Of a stretch of 64,000 bases of DNA, positions 25,437-37,223 are shown piece by piece. The notes under the pieces were generated by a model. That model was not told the origin of the DNA. It did not search any database and worked only from the letters and a program-made list of their open reading frames with translations. Within the stretch, counting starts at the first letter, position 1, and the number at the start of each line of letters is the position of its first letter. This stretch comes from Ceratopteris richardii (Eukaryota; Streptophyta; Polypodiopsida; Polypodiales; Pteridaceae). The DNA is taken from positions 112,164,795-112,228,794 of the forward strand of contig CM035444.1 of assembly GCA_020310875.1 (NCBI GenBank), written 5' to 3'. Made by a program: the position numbers and the translations under genes.

Positions 25437-25605
25437 GTTTGATTCCTTTGAGCATATGTATGGCAATGCTTTGCCACAATTTTGTGTTACGCTCATATAT
25501 GGCAATGGTGCACCATAATTTTGTATTCGGTTCCTATATGGAAGTGCTTTCCCACATTTTGTATTTGGCTCATATAGGGCAGTGGTTTGCCACACTCATG
25601 CATGC
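25437..25605. repeat. Imperfect tandem repeat of about 40-58 bases
   Basis: Four related units, each combining a TATGGCAATGCTTTGCCACA-like word with TTTTGTATTCGG-like text (starting near 25457, 25497, 25540 and 25574). GGCAATGCTTTGCC within the first unit is itself nearly palindromic. Confidence 0.7.
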
Positions 25606-25740
25606 TTCATTTATGAAATATATAACTTTCTTGTACATGGTTCATGGTTCATTCTGCTCATCTCTTTTATGTCCGATAATATTTTGCTATATGAAATCAT
25701 GTTTTGGTTGCCATTAGAGTACACATCATATGCACTCGGT

Positions 25741-25828
25741 TTTCTTTGGGCAGAGTGTATTATATTTTGCTACATAACATCATGGTAATGTTGCTGCATC
25801 AAGAGACAACACACTCTGCCCAAAAAAA
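25741..25828. repeat. Inverted repeat (17 of 18 bp stem, 52-base loop)
   Basis: TTTCTTTGGGCAGAGTGT at 25741-25758 is complementary, with one mismatch, to ACACTCTGCCCAAAAAAA at 25811-25828. It could be a tiny inverted-repeat element or a hairpin-forming remnant. Confidence 0.75.
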
Positions 25829-25944
25829 AATTATACGGATATGATCATCGGTATGCACGTTGGAACTCCTAGCATGGTCATTGGCATGCACAACAGTATG
25901 CCCACTTATCGCCGATATAGGTGATGGTATGAGTGCCAATATTA

Positions 25945-26125
25945 CTGACGCTTATATTGATGCTTATACTGGCACTTATACCGACACCTATACTAGCGCT
26001 TATACCGGTGCTTATACCAGTGCTTATACCAGTGCTTATACCAGTGCTTATACCAGTGTTTATACCAGTGCTTATACCAGTGCTTATACCAGTGCTTATA
26101 CCAGTGCTTATACCAGTGGTCTCCC
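25945..26125. repeat. 12-bp minisatellite (GCTTATACCAGT)n
   Basis: About fifteen units of a 12-base repeat. The central units are nearly identical and the flanking ones are diverged (left end GATGCTTATACT). In one plus-strand frame it reads as repeated T-S-A-Y inside a 117-codon open stretch (25860-26213), but there is no other support for coding. Confidence 0.93.
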
Positions 26126-26129
26126 ACTG

Positions 26130-26455
26130 ACGCATATGCCAACCCTTACACTCATGTTGGGGCAAAATCATGTCCGTGCATTTGCCTCGATAGAAGCCTC
26201 GATATACCCCTGATATGTTGTAGTGTGTTAACATTTGTACCGGTGATCACTAATGATCATGATGCACCTACTCATTCAAGACCATTAAACCAATCAAGTA
26301 GTTGAAGATCATCCCATATTGAAGTTCCATTCGAAAAATGGCATCTCATTCATGAAGATAATGGAAATATATCATGACCATTATGATCCTATATGCTAAT
26401 CTATGAGCCTACAATGCATGATGCAACTACTTTTGGTATTCACTATTTTTGTAAG
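26130..26455. other. Unassigned spacer
   Basis: No gene, LTR or repeat recognised between the 12-bp minisatellite and the first B-family LTR. Confidence 0.4.
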
Positions 26456-26682
26456 TGTTTGACATCAAGGGCTACAAAAGCACATACCCAACACAAGCAA
26501 GAAGAAGAATCTTTGATAACAAAGAAATCTGAATGTATCAAGTGAATATACAAAACATAATTGAAACATTAGGGTTATAGGCATGTATGCAAGCTGGAGG
26601 TAAAATACCTTATAACAAGGGAAAAAAGTGCAATGATGGTCCTAAGTGTGTTCACACACATCACTATCAAAATATATCAACA
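26456..26682 (-). repeat. Family B LTR (outermost of an LTR chain)
   Basis: A diverged B LTR of about 227 bases ending ATATATCAACA on the plus strand. It is separated from the next B LTR (26767-26998) only by an 84-base segment. That segment matches the short spacer between the RNase H end and the polypurine tract of other B copies. This is the layout expected after recombination between tandem elements sharing LTRs. Confidence 0.8.
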
Positions 26683-26766
26683 AGCCCCTGCTGTGAGTGT
26701 GATGCAATGAAGAAGGATCTAGCACTCACGTATGAAGAAGTTTCAAGCTATGTAGAATGAAATAAA

Positions 26767-29700
26767 TGTTGGAGTTTGAGGTATACGAAAGCACACAAAC
26801 AACACAAGGAAGAAGTAGAAGCTTGGAGCACAACACACAATATTGAATGTATTACATAGAGAATGTACAAAGATACATAACCCATTAGGGTTATAGGCAT
26901 ATATACAAGCTAGGGAAAATAAAACCTTCTAAAGAGGAAAAAAAGTACCCTTGTGGTCCTAGTGTGTTCACATGCATCACTACCAAAATATATCAACAAA
27001 TCCCCCATGTGAGTGATGTGGTGAACAAGAAGCTAGCATTCATGTATAAGGAAGTGCCAAGCTATGTGGTATCAATCCTTAAAAGGAAGTAAGCCCAAAG
27101 CATTGTGAAAAGCTTCAAACGTCTTCCTAGGTAAAGACTTTGTGAAAAGGTTTGCAACGTTCTGGTGTGTGGGCACAAGTTACCTCTCCGTGACATAATG
27201 ATAGGGCACCTCAATATGCTTAGTGCACACATGGAACACATGGTTCCTTACAATTGCCCATGTGCTCTGACTTTCAGTAAAGATGGTGGTGGCAAAAGAC
27301 TGACCAACACCTAAATCAACCAGAAGAGGTCTCTAGTTGTTGTGAAAGCTACCTTATACTTAGTCTCACAACTATAAGTGGCCATAGTAAGCTCGTTCTT
27401 GCTCAACAAAGATATGCATGAGCTACCAAGCATGAAGCAAAAAACCATTGGTGGATGCATGAGTGTCAACCACCAGCCCAGTGAGAGTAAAAAACTAACG
27501 CATGTAAATTTGGCAATAATGATCGTCCCTTGTGATAAAACAATCCAAGTAGTTGGGTACCAAAGAAGTAGTGAAAGATGCACTTAATTGCTTGCCAAAG
27601 CTTGACATGTGGACAATGCACAAATCTACTCATTTGTGAGACAAAAAACTGAATATCAGGCTGTGGAATGCATGAGCATCAATAGCTTGCTGATAGAGAA
27701 CAACATCAAATGCATCTCCAACATCATGAAGACTCAACCGTAAACCTATTTTTGCATAGGAGTGGCAATAGATTTGCAGTCTTCAAGGCCAAAGTGATGA
27801 AATAATGTGTCAATATATTTTGTGTGACACAAAGCTATTCTGCCATCAACTTGCATAAACTGAATGGACAAATAATGATGCAAATGCCCCAAATTTGACG
27901 TCTCAAATGAGGCATGCAAATCAGCCATAAAATCAGCAATATGCTTCTCATTAGGACCAATGAGCAGCATGTCATGAACATAGACAACAATGATTAGAAG
28001 CACATCATTTGCACACTTAACATGTAAGATGCTCTCAGTTGTATTGTTCTCAAAACCATGTGCAATCAAGTAGGCATGTATGTTTTCATACCAAGCACGT
28101 CATGCTTGCTTCAAACCATATCATGCCTTTTTCAACCTGCACTTTGTTTCCATGCCCTTTCCGCATAAAACCATGGGGCTAAAAAACATACACTTCTTCA
28201 TGCACATCACCATTTAGAAATGTAGTTTTAATGTCCAACTAATGTATGTGGGAGAAAAGGTCTCATAAAAATCAGTGCCTCTTTGTTGAGCATAACCTTT
28301 TGCAACAAGCTTACCCTTGTACTTGTCAATTGTTCCATCAGGCTTATGCTTCAGCTTGTATGCCCACTTAGTGCAAATAGCCTTCTTGCTAAGAGGCAAG
28401 TCACATAAAGACTAGGTACCATTTTTCGTAATAGCATCATTTTTTTTTCATAGTAGCCATCTACTTTCCTGAATTTTGTGCTTCATGAAACAAAACATGC
28501 TCATTCTCATCATGAAGACTAGCAGCCATGGCATAGCAATTTCATGCAAAAGAAGCACTATGAGAGCTTGAACGAGTACGCTATGACAGAGATGCATCTA
28601 ATTTGCTATCGTGCAAAGTCTGCACAAGCCATTTAGGCATAAAATTTACCTCCTCTATATCAGACCTCTCATCAAAATGTGCATCATGTAAATCTGCATA
28701 AAAAATGGAATGATTTGCATCATCATGTGGAACTTGCAAAGGCTAAGAAGTTGCCTCATTTGGATTAGCACTAGACTATCCACCTATAAAAAGAGGTAGG
28801 AAAGTTTCATACACATCTTTGGAGCTAACTGATGTCTCCTTAGTACACGAAGGCAATGCAAGAATTGAATCTTCTAGAAAAAGAACGTCATGGCTAACCA
28901 AAATACATTTATTCTATGGATAATACACAGGATAGCCTTTGCATTAGAACTATATCCCATAAAAATATATTTCACTGCTTTATCATCCTATTTCCTGCAT
29001 TGTTGTTCAAGCATTAATGCATATGCAAGACAACCAAAGACATGGAGATGAGAAATGATGGCCTGCGACCATGCCAAGCCTCATGGAGTGATAGACTTTA
29101 ATGCTTTTGTGGGACACCTATTAAGCACATATGTTGCACACATAACAGCCTCAAGCCAGAACCTATGTGGTAAAGCCTGACTCTTGACCATACATCTCGC
29201 CATCTCCATGAGTGACGTTCCTTCGTTAAGCAGCTCCACTCTATTGAGGTGTATATGACACTGGAAATTGATGTTTTATCCCACATTTAGTTAGAAATGC
29301 ATTAAAGTCAAAAGAGATATACCCCCCCTCCCCCCAATAAGAATGGAGGGTGCCCATTTTACATGTTGATAGATTTTCCTCAAAAAGTAGAAACTGTTTG
29401 AAGCACATAAACACTTCAAAATTTTCTTTAAATGGATATACCCATGCATGCTAAAACAAACATCAATAAAATTCACTAAGTAAAGGTAGCTCCCAAAAGG
29501 TGGTGTTTGCATAGGAGCACAAACATCATTATGAACAAGCTGCAATTTCTATGTAGTTTGTACTGAAACATCTTTTGGGAAGGAGGAACATTGCATTTTG
29601 CCCAAAATACAGCCTTAACAGACATGTTTACTTGGTTTCTTAAGTTTGGGCAGAGAGGCACCATTTTTTATTTTTGCAAGCATAGCAAACTAGCAAAATC

Positions 29701-31708
29701 TAGATGAACAAAGCGTGCATGCCAAAGCTTTGCAAATTACATAGCCTGAGAACTTTGAACTATACATTATAAATCACTCATAGATTTCTCATAATATATA
29801 AGCTTATACAACTGACGAGATAAAATGCCAAAAGCAAGAATGATGTTTCCATTTGATAGATCATGAACTATTCATCTGGCATCAACAAATTTCAAAACCA
29901 AGAAGATATTGGCTAATGCTTAAACTGACAACATATTTTTCTTGATCCCTGGCACAAATAAAGCATCCAACAATGTAAAAGAGCTACCATCAGTGATAGT
30001 CAGGATGATCTTACCAACTACCATAATAGGATAAGAGGCATTTTTGATGCATATGAAGCTATTTCCTGTAGGGATAGAGACAATTTCGAGGTAATATTTT
30101 TGGTTGCCTCATTATCAAAGAACCAAACATCAGAGTCTATTACAGACATAGAATCTTCATGAGAAGATGGGTCATAATTGCAAATAGTACTAAATGCCCA
30201 TTCTTCATTCTGCACAAGATTTGCAGACTCTGATTTGGGTGTAGAGGCCTCCACAACAACCATTCCAACCTCTTTTTTCTTTGCCTCTTTTGTAGCTAGT
30301 TTTGGACAACTCTTTATGACATGGTGATTTCCTTAACAATATTTGAAAAACAATTTTTTCTTTTTTGTTTTCTTCTCGTATTTTCCATCCTTCTTTGATT
30401 GTCCAAAATTAGCAAATTTTTGCTTACTAGTACATGAGCTCCATTTACCTTTGCCTTCTTGACTACCTAGGAAAGCTTGATCTACAACACACATAATGCA
30501 CCTATTTTGCCTAGATTGATCTTCATGCAATAGAATGGAGACTAAATCCTCAAATCTTAAAGCATTTGGATTGCCTTTGATCATCAATCAAAGAGTAGAA
30601 GAAAACTCTCATATGAATCTAAAAGACCATTGAGAACAACCTACAGAAGTGAACTGTCAGGCAAGACTTCATCAGTAGAAATCAATTGCTCCTTCAAATC
30701 TTTGATCTTTGCCAAAAAAGGGTCCATGGAATCTCCTACATTCATGTTCTCATTCTCCAATTGTTTTTGGAGGTAAGCCGTAGGATCCTCATTCCTTTCC
30801 TGATATAAAGTGGTAAGTGTATCCCAAGCATCCTTTTTTGTTTTGTAGGAGTGAATGTGAGGAATAATGGCACGTGTGAAAAGCAATGCCATCAATGCAT
30901 GTGCTTGATCATCTCCACCATCCCAAAAAAGTTTCTCTATAGTAGAGGTGCAACAAGAAACGCAACACCAATAGGAACCTGAAGAACATCTTCAACACCA
31001 TCCACATCACCTTTAGTACTTGCATTTGTGGTTCTAGTTGGACGTTTTTCAACACCCTACACAATATTCCACAGTCCTTTTGCAACCAATACATGACGTA
31101 TCATAAATGCCCATGATGGATAATTGGTCAACCTTATCCTCAATAGCCAACATATGGAATTCATTACTCCTTTCAACCATGGCCACTGACTAAAATACTT
31201 TGATGTAGAAAAATGACTCTCTCAAAAAATTGAATAGAACTATCTTGTCAAGTTCTGCTAAACCTGTAGAAATCTTCCAGGTGCTTATACTGGCAAACCA
31301 GAACTTTTATATATGTTTGGCATAGAAAAATGAACTTTCTTACATAGACACTATAATAGTGCGTTTGAAGGCCATAACAAACTCAAATCCTGATTTCAAC
31401 ACACAAAGCGGAGCTGTTTTGAACTCCTAATTACCTTGAGTATGCTCACCAATTTTCATGTGATTTTGAGACTATGATCGATGGGATGTTGATGATGCCC
31501 TAGATAAAGTAGCAACTTTCTCTAATTCCAATTGTTAGAGTTGAGGTCTACGAAAGCATGTGAGCAACACAAGGAAGAAGAAGAAGCTTAGAGCACAACA
31601 CACAACACTAAATGTATTACCAAGAGAATGTAGAAAGATAAGTAAACCATCAAGGTTATAAGCATATATACAAGATGAGGAAAAAATCCTCCTTAAGAGG
31701 GAAAAAAG
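26767..31708 (-). mobile_element. Ty1/copia family B element with both LTRs
   Basis: A minus-strand B copy spanning a 5' LTR (31533-31708, shortened at its outer side), a primer-site region next to it, leader, gag (about 30290-31150), protease, pre-integrase, integrase, RT (about 27750-28400, with a Y-V-H-D-M-L-like catalytic region) and RNase H (about 27060-27600). A C-rich polypurine complement lies at 27001-27006, then the 3' LTR (26767-26998). All domains are traceable in order, but the copy is heavily decayed, with many breaks. It is clearly older than the B copy at 43366-47204. Confidence 0.85.
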
Positions 31709-32938
31709 TGCAAATATCTGAGTCTAGTACAGACATACAATCTTCATGAGAAGATGGGTCATAACTGCAAATAGTACTAAATGCCCATTCTTCATTCTAC
31801 ACAAGATTTGCAGACTCTGATTTGAGTGTAGAGGCCTCCACAACAACCATTCCAACCTCTTTTTTCTTTGCCTAATAGAAATCAATTGCTCCTTCAAATC
31901 TTTGATCTTTGCCAAAAAAGGATCCATGGAATCTCCTACATTCATGTTCTCATTCTCCAATTGTTTTTGGAGGTAAGCCATATGATCCTCATTCCTTTCC
32001 TGATTTAAAGTGGTAAGTGTATCCCAAGCATCCTTTTTTGTTTTGTAGGAGTGAATGTGAGGAATGATGGCACGTGTGAGAAGCAATGCTATCATTGCAT
32101 GTGCTTGATCATCTCCACCATCCCAAAGAAGTTTCTTATAGTAGGTGCAACAAGAAACACAACACCAATAGGAACTTAAAGAACATCATCTTCAACACCA
32201 TCCACATCACCTTTAGTACTTGCATTTGTGGTTCTAGTTAGATGTTTTCAACACCCTACACAATATTCCACAATCCTTTTGCAACCAATACATGACGTAT
32301 CATAAATGCCCAATATGGATAATTGATCAACCTTATCCTCAATAGCCAACATATGGAATACATTACTCCTTTCAGCCATTGCCATTGACTAAAATAATTT
32401 GATGTAAAAAAATAACTATCTCAAAAATTTGAATAGAACTATCTTGTCAAGATCTGCTAAACCTATAAAAATCTTCCAAGTGCTTACACTGGCAAAACCA
32501 AAACTTTTATATATGTTATGGCATAGAAAAAATGAATTTTCTTACATAGACACTACAATAGTGTGTTCAAAGGCCAAAACAAACTCAGATCCTGATTTCG
32601 ACACAAAGCGGAGCTATTTTGAACTCTTAATTACCTTGAGTATGCTCACCAATTTTCATGTGATTTTGAGACTGACCGATGGGGTGTTGATATTGCCCTA
32701 GATAAAGTAGCAACTCTCTCTAATACCAATTGTTAGAGTTGAGGTCTACGGAAGCATGTGAGCAACACAAGGAAGAAGAAGCTTAAAGCACAACACAACA
32801 CTATATGTATTACCAAGAGAATGTAGAAAGATAAGTAAACTATCAAGTTTATAAGCATATATAAAAGATGAGGAAAAAAATCCTCCTAAAGTGGGAAAAA
32901 AAGTGCCTTGACAGTCCTACTGTGTGAATATATCAACA
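31709..32938 (-). mobile_element. Ty1/copia family B, partial second copy with LTR
   Basis: A minus-strand segment that repeats protease/gag/leader sequence of the neighbouring copy (30115-31530) very closely, then a B LTR at 32731-32938 next to a primer-site-like TAATACCAAT. It joins the first copy at the outer side of that copy's 5' LTR. The very high similarity to the neighbour suggests a tandem duplication of part of the element rather than an independent insertion. Broken. Confidence 0.82.
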
Positions 32939-33290
32939 ATAAATCCCAAAAGGAGATAAGTCAAAGCTTTGCAAAAAGCTTGATCAGAATTATCCATGAC
33001 ATAATAAAAGTGCAAGTGAATGTGCTTTGAGTGAGCATGGAACACAAGGTTCTGGAAATTGCCAATGCACTAGACTCCAACTAAACATGGTGGTGGTATA
33101 AGAATAACCAATACCCAATCATCCAAAAGACATCTTAGCCACACATTCTCAATAGTAATTGTGAAAGATGCCCTAAACTTAGCCTTGCAACTAGATATGA
33201 CCATAATAAGCTTATTCTTACTCAACCAAGATATGCATGAGCTACCAATAATGAAGAAAATATCACTAATTGACACCTGAGTTTTCAATT
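32939..33290 (-). mobile_element. Ty1/copia family B, RNase H remnant
   Basis: Immediately right of the LTR at 32731-32938, the minus strand shows a polypurine-like CTCCTTTTGGGATT complement and RNase H text (S-C-I-S-W-L-S-K-N, S-S-C-K-A-K-F). The LTR is therefore shared: it is a 5' LTR for the piece to its left and a 3' LTR for this piece. Broken. Confidence 0.78.
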
Positions 33291-33339
33291 AGTCGGGTAT
33301 TACGCATGTAATGAAAGATGGTATTAATTCCGTAATCAC

Positions 33340-34275
33340 ACCCCATGACCGAAGTCCAAAAAATATTCCTCACCTCAAACACCCCGCCTATAATCATACA
33401 TTAACATGTTTTAGATGACATAACATAATTCTGATCTAGCGTTCAAGAGTTGCCTTAAAACCAGAAATACTACATCTGCAAATTCTGTTCGGTTTAAAAA
33501 TACATCTGCAAATTCTGTTCACGAAGTCCAAGCCCCGTCCACGTAGCCTATTGGCTGACACCTTGAAGCTGTGGGAGGAAGTCCTGGCTTCAAGTCAGAA
33601 ATACTAGATCTGCAAATTCTGTTCATGAAGTCCAAGCCCCGTCCACATAGCCTAGTGGCTGACTCCTTGAAGCCCCCTCCACATAGCCTAGTGGCTGACT
33701 CCTTGAAGCTGTGGGAGGAAGTCCTGAGTTCGAGTCTTGGTGAGTTCGAGTCTTGGCTGGACATATCCATGAGATTCTCAAGATGGGTGCCTCTACCATA
33801 CGAGGTTGGGTGTGTGAGTGTGCATTCCCAATTCATTTGAGTGTATGAGTGTGTATTTCCAATTCACTGTACTTAAAAAAAAAATTCTGTTCACGAATCA
33901 AAATAATTTTCACATGAAGATAAGCACCTCATAGCCCATCTAAAATGTTTCACATCTCAAAGCACTAGTACACCTCAAGGACTAGTCGTACATAAAAAAG
34001 TTTTCCACGACATAAACAAGATACTGATCTAAAGTTCAAGAATTGATTTCGGAAAAATTGCCACATCTGCAAAATTCTATACATGTTCCAGAAGTTCATC
34101 ATCGCACGACTATAAATACGCAAAGCCAGTCTAAATGTTCCACGCCTCAAACCCCCCGTCTAAAATTCATGACAAAGCTTTATATGACATAAACAAGATT
34201 CTTGTCAGGGGTTCAAGAACCAAAACTACTACAGCTGCAAAATTCTATACAAGCTCCAGAAATACATTATCAGTG
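33340..34275. repeat. Diverged tandem repeats downstream of the FKBP gene
   Basis: Three diverged copies of a unit containing GACATAAACAAGAT, a TTCAAGA word, CATCTGCAAA-TTCT and a CCTCAAACCCCCCGTCTA-like segment. They lie at about 33360-33515, 33900-34140 and 34140-34275. A SINE is inserted in the first copy. No coding potential was seen. Confidence 0.7.
33526..33882 (+). mobile_element. tRNA-derived SINE with 15-bp target-site duplication
   Basis: Flanked by a perfect 15-base direct repeat AATTCTGTTCACGAA (33511-33525 and 33883-33897), and ending in ACTT plus an A-run (33874-33882). The body carries Pol III promoter-like boxes: box A TAGCCTAGTGGC (near 33647 and 33683) and box B GAGTTCGAGTC (33726-33736, repeated at 33742-33752). 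The head is duplicated: about 33526-33600, then a copy that includes target-like sequence (TTCTGTTCATGAAG, near 33617). About 357 bases in all. No name can be given without a database. Confidence 0.82.
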
Positions 34276-34410
34276 AGGGCTCCCTTGACCCTATCCGCAC
34301 AACCTTTTCCGTAGGTCACACTATCCAGAGAATGATCCCCATATTTTAGAGAAAAAATTCAGCCACAATTGTTTTTACAATTTGTTGAAGTATGCTCAAA
34401 GACGATGAAA

Positions 34411-37223
34411 TCAAGCAGCTGCTGTCTCCTCCACAGGTTTATTAGAGACCTTATCTACATCCATTTGCTCTGGTTCACTTTTCTACAAGAAGGACAATAT
34501 CAAGTCAGATGACGCTGCAATTGCTCCCAATGTAATATAGGCAGAACTACGGAAACAGTAACTTACTTTCTCCTCTACTGCCTCCAATTTGCTGAGCTTT
34601 GAAAACATGTTTGCATACATCTTGGCTTCCTTCTTGTTGTACTCAGTTTGCTTCTGTCTTAGGGCTTTGTATTCCAATTTCACATCCCTAGAGAGAAACG
34701 TACACACACACACACTTAGCCCATTGGTGTTTTCGCATATGCAGTAAAAAAGAAGCCAACCATTGAAGTAGATTCACCTGTTAGTTGGATCTACTTCCAG
34801 TGCTTTCTTAATATCAACCTCAGCTAGATCTAAATCCGCTGTTTCAATGTACGCCTGTGCTCTCCTGTACAATGCTTTCACATTGCAAGATTCTAGCTCA
34901 AGAACCTGCCTCAGAAACATGGCCATTCGATGAAACAATTGAATAATAATGCTTAGGTAAATAATTCGATTTGACAAGTATCGCATATTACCTTTGTGCA
35001 CAATTTCACAGCTTCTTTAAAATCCTTAAGCTTCAATTTACATGCAGCATCATTCAAATAGCAAGACACTTTCAAGCTTTTTGCCTGCTTCTTCTGATCT
35101 TCAGAGAAAGAGGAGTCGTATGCTATGAAGTTGGCAGCCTATTGAGACATACAACGTGACGCACACCATGTCATTCTAATAAAATATGGACACCCATTAA
35201 GATTCTCGTACACTTAAGAATCATACCTTGCCGTATTTCTTTGATGCTCGAGCATATTTTCCAGCTTTGAACAGAATATTTCCATCCTCTTTCTTCTTTC
35301 CAGCTGCTTCAATCTTCTCTGCATTATCCATATCCCATGATGCCTTCTCCTATGAGTTCAAAAGTTCCACATGACAGTCACTTCTTCAATCTTACAGAGG
35401 AAGTGAAGAATGCAGGTCACTTCACTATCGCTTGCAGTATTACCTTCTGAAATTCAACGAGTTCCACCTCATAGATAAGACTAGAATTAGCAGGAACTAG
35501 TGCAAGAGGCCGCTGCACATCCACACTCCCGTACCCATATTCAGGTGATATTGTCACAAGTGCTACTTCACCTTTGTGCATAGTTGCCACAGCCTTGTCC
35601 AATCCAGGTATCGTTTGCTCTGTCAGGATGTTGACCATCAGTGACCCGAATAAACACGTCTACCTCAGAATTCAGTTAAGGGGCAGATTGCAAACCTTCA
35701 TCAACTACGAACTCGTACAGTTCTTCACCATGGCCTTCTTGTTCAAAAACAGTTCCGTTTTCCAGCTTACCAACAAATTTGACTGCACATACCATGAACA
35801 CATTATGCATAGCGCTATAAGCATTTTTCAGGCACAATTGTAAGTCAAACCACTACCTTTCACATGAGTCCCATCATCGGGCTTCTCGTACCCGTCTCCA
35901 GCCTTCAGCACCTTCTTCATAACCTTTTTATCATCAGTCACGGATTCTACTGATTTCCAAGAGATCAAATCCATCTCAATCATCAATACAGCGTTTCCAG
36001 GAACAGCTGGGAAGCCGGCCTTCGCCTCAACTCCTTGCTCACCAAACCCATCTGCGAAGTACCACATTATGCTCGCTCTTCAAAACCACTTGGTATGATC
36101 AAATATATGTATATGCAACAAAATGACGTGTTATCCTCTAACTCACATTTAGGTTGTACAGTGAGAAGGACTTTCTCCCCTTTCTTCATGGTAGTAACGG
36201 CCTTGCTGATAGCAGGACAAAAAAAACCTACAAAATCCCATCATCACCTACTGTGGATATCTCAGAAAAGGATTCAAGGTTCCAACCACGGTGAGACGCA
36301 TACCATCTTTCACGCAGAACTCCACACCTTCATCAGGTGTCGAGAATAGCTCTGAACCATCTTGATACTTACATACGAAACGAACTGACAATTGGAAAGG
36401 CCATCAAAAGTAGGGTCAATAACAAAACCTCGGCGCCCATCTATACAAGGAGAATCTGGCTCAAAATTTCATACCCGTAACCTCATCCTCCGACTTGGGA
36501 TTCTGCCATTTCTCTCCCTCGACAATAATCTTCTTGAAAATACCCCCATCCTTGCAAATGTCTTTCACGCTGAGCCAAGAAATGAGTTCCACATCAAATA
36601 GAAGAGTAGAGTTCGGAGGAATGGTTGGAGGAGAGCCATTCTCTCCGTATGCCAGCTCTGGCGGTATTGTGAATAGAGCTTGCTCCCCCTTCTTCATAGT
36701 GGCAATACCCTCATCCCAACCTTTGATGACTTGTCCTGCATCAGCCGTTCCCAATGTCAAAAGATTGAACGTAAAGGAGCACGCATAAGAACGCCTCTGA
36801 AATCTCTAACGCATACCATGTCCAAGCTTGAAAGTGAATGGATCACCACGATCTCGACTGGAGTCGAATTTGGTTCCATCCAGCAGGGTTCCAGTGTAAT
36901 GTACTAAAACCAAGCACAGAGTAAAAATCCAAGCGTACCGAATCAGCTTACATGTGTAGACGGCTTCACTGTAATCAGCGACTGGGTAGAGAAGTTACAT
37001 ACAACGCAGATCTTAACGTACCTTGTACTTCATCTCCTTTCTCAGGAGTAGCCCAGTCCTTTCCAGCCTTGATTAACTTCTTCTTAAGACCAGCGGAGCC
37101 AATAGCCCTCTCTTCGCCAACCTGATGCGGCCCTGCCGAGGTAGCTCCATAATCATCTCCAACATCATCACCCATCTCGTCTTCGACCTCCGTAGCATCG
37201 GGAATGTCCAGGTCGTCAGCCAT
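34411..37223 (-). CDS. Multidomain FKBP-type peptidyl-prolyl isomerase with TPRs (ROF1/FKBP62-like co-chaperone)
   Basis: A plant high-molecular-weight immunophilin: prolyl isomerase and Hsp90 co-chaperone, cytosolic/nuclear by family. Thirteen exons with GT-AG introns in consistent phase: 37223-37022, 36903-36817, 36735-36475, 36384-36304, 36227-36147, 36051-35857, 35782-35696, 35619-35444, 35349-35227, 35138-34992, 34905-34778, 34687-34567, 34482-34411; 586 codons, near the usual 550-560. FKBP domain 1 (about 45-152) keeps the FKBP12 active-site set: Y70, F80, D81, F90, V99, I100, W103, Y126, F143. Domains 2 (165-270) and 3 (285-387) lack the tryptophan and are probably non-catalytic. TPRs (402-520) keep Hsp90-clamp residues K410, N414, N460, K490, R494. 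The basic C-terminal helix (from about 525) suits the family's calmodulin site. The start is the M-A-D-D-L acidic leader, the first ATG of exon 1. No breaks seen. FKBP65-type paralogues cannot be excluded by name. Confidence 0.96.

Noticed and set aside
34483-34713. Several short minus-strand open stretches across 34.4-37.2 kb as separate genes
   Set aside because: They are exons of one immunophilin gene with intron read-through at their ends. Splice sites and reading phase join them consistently.
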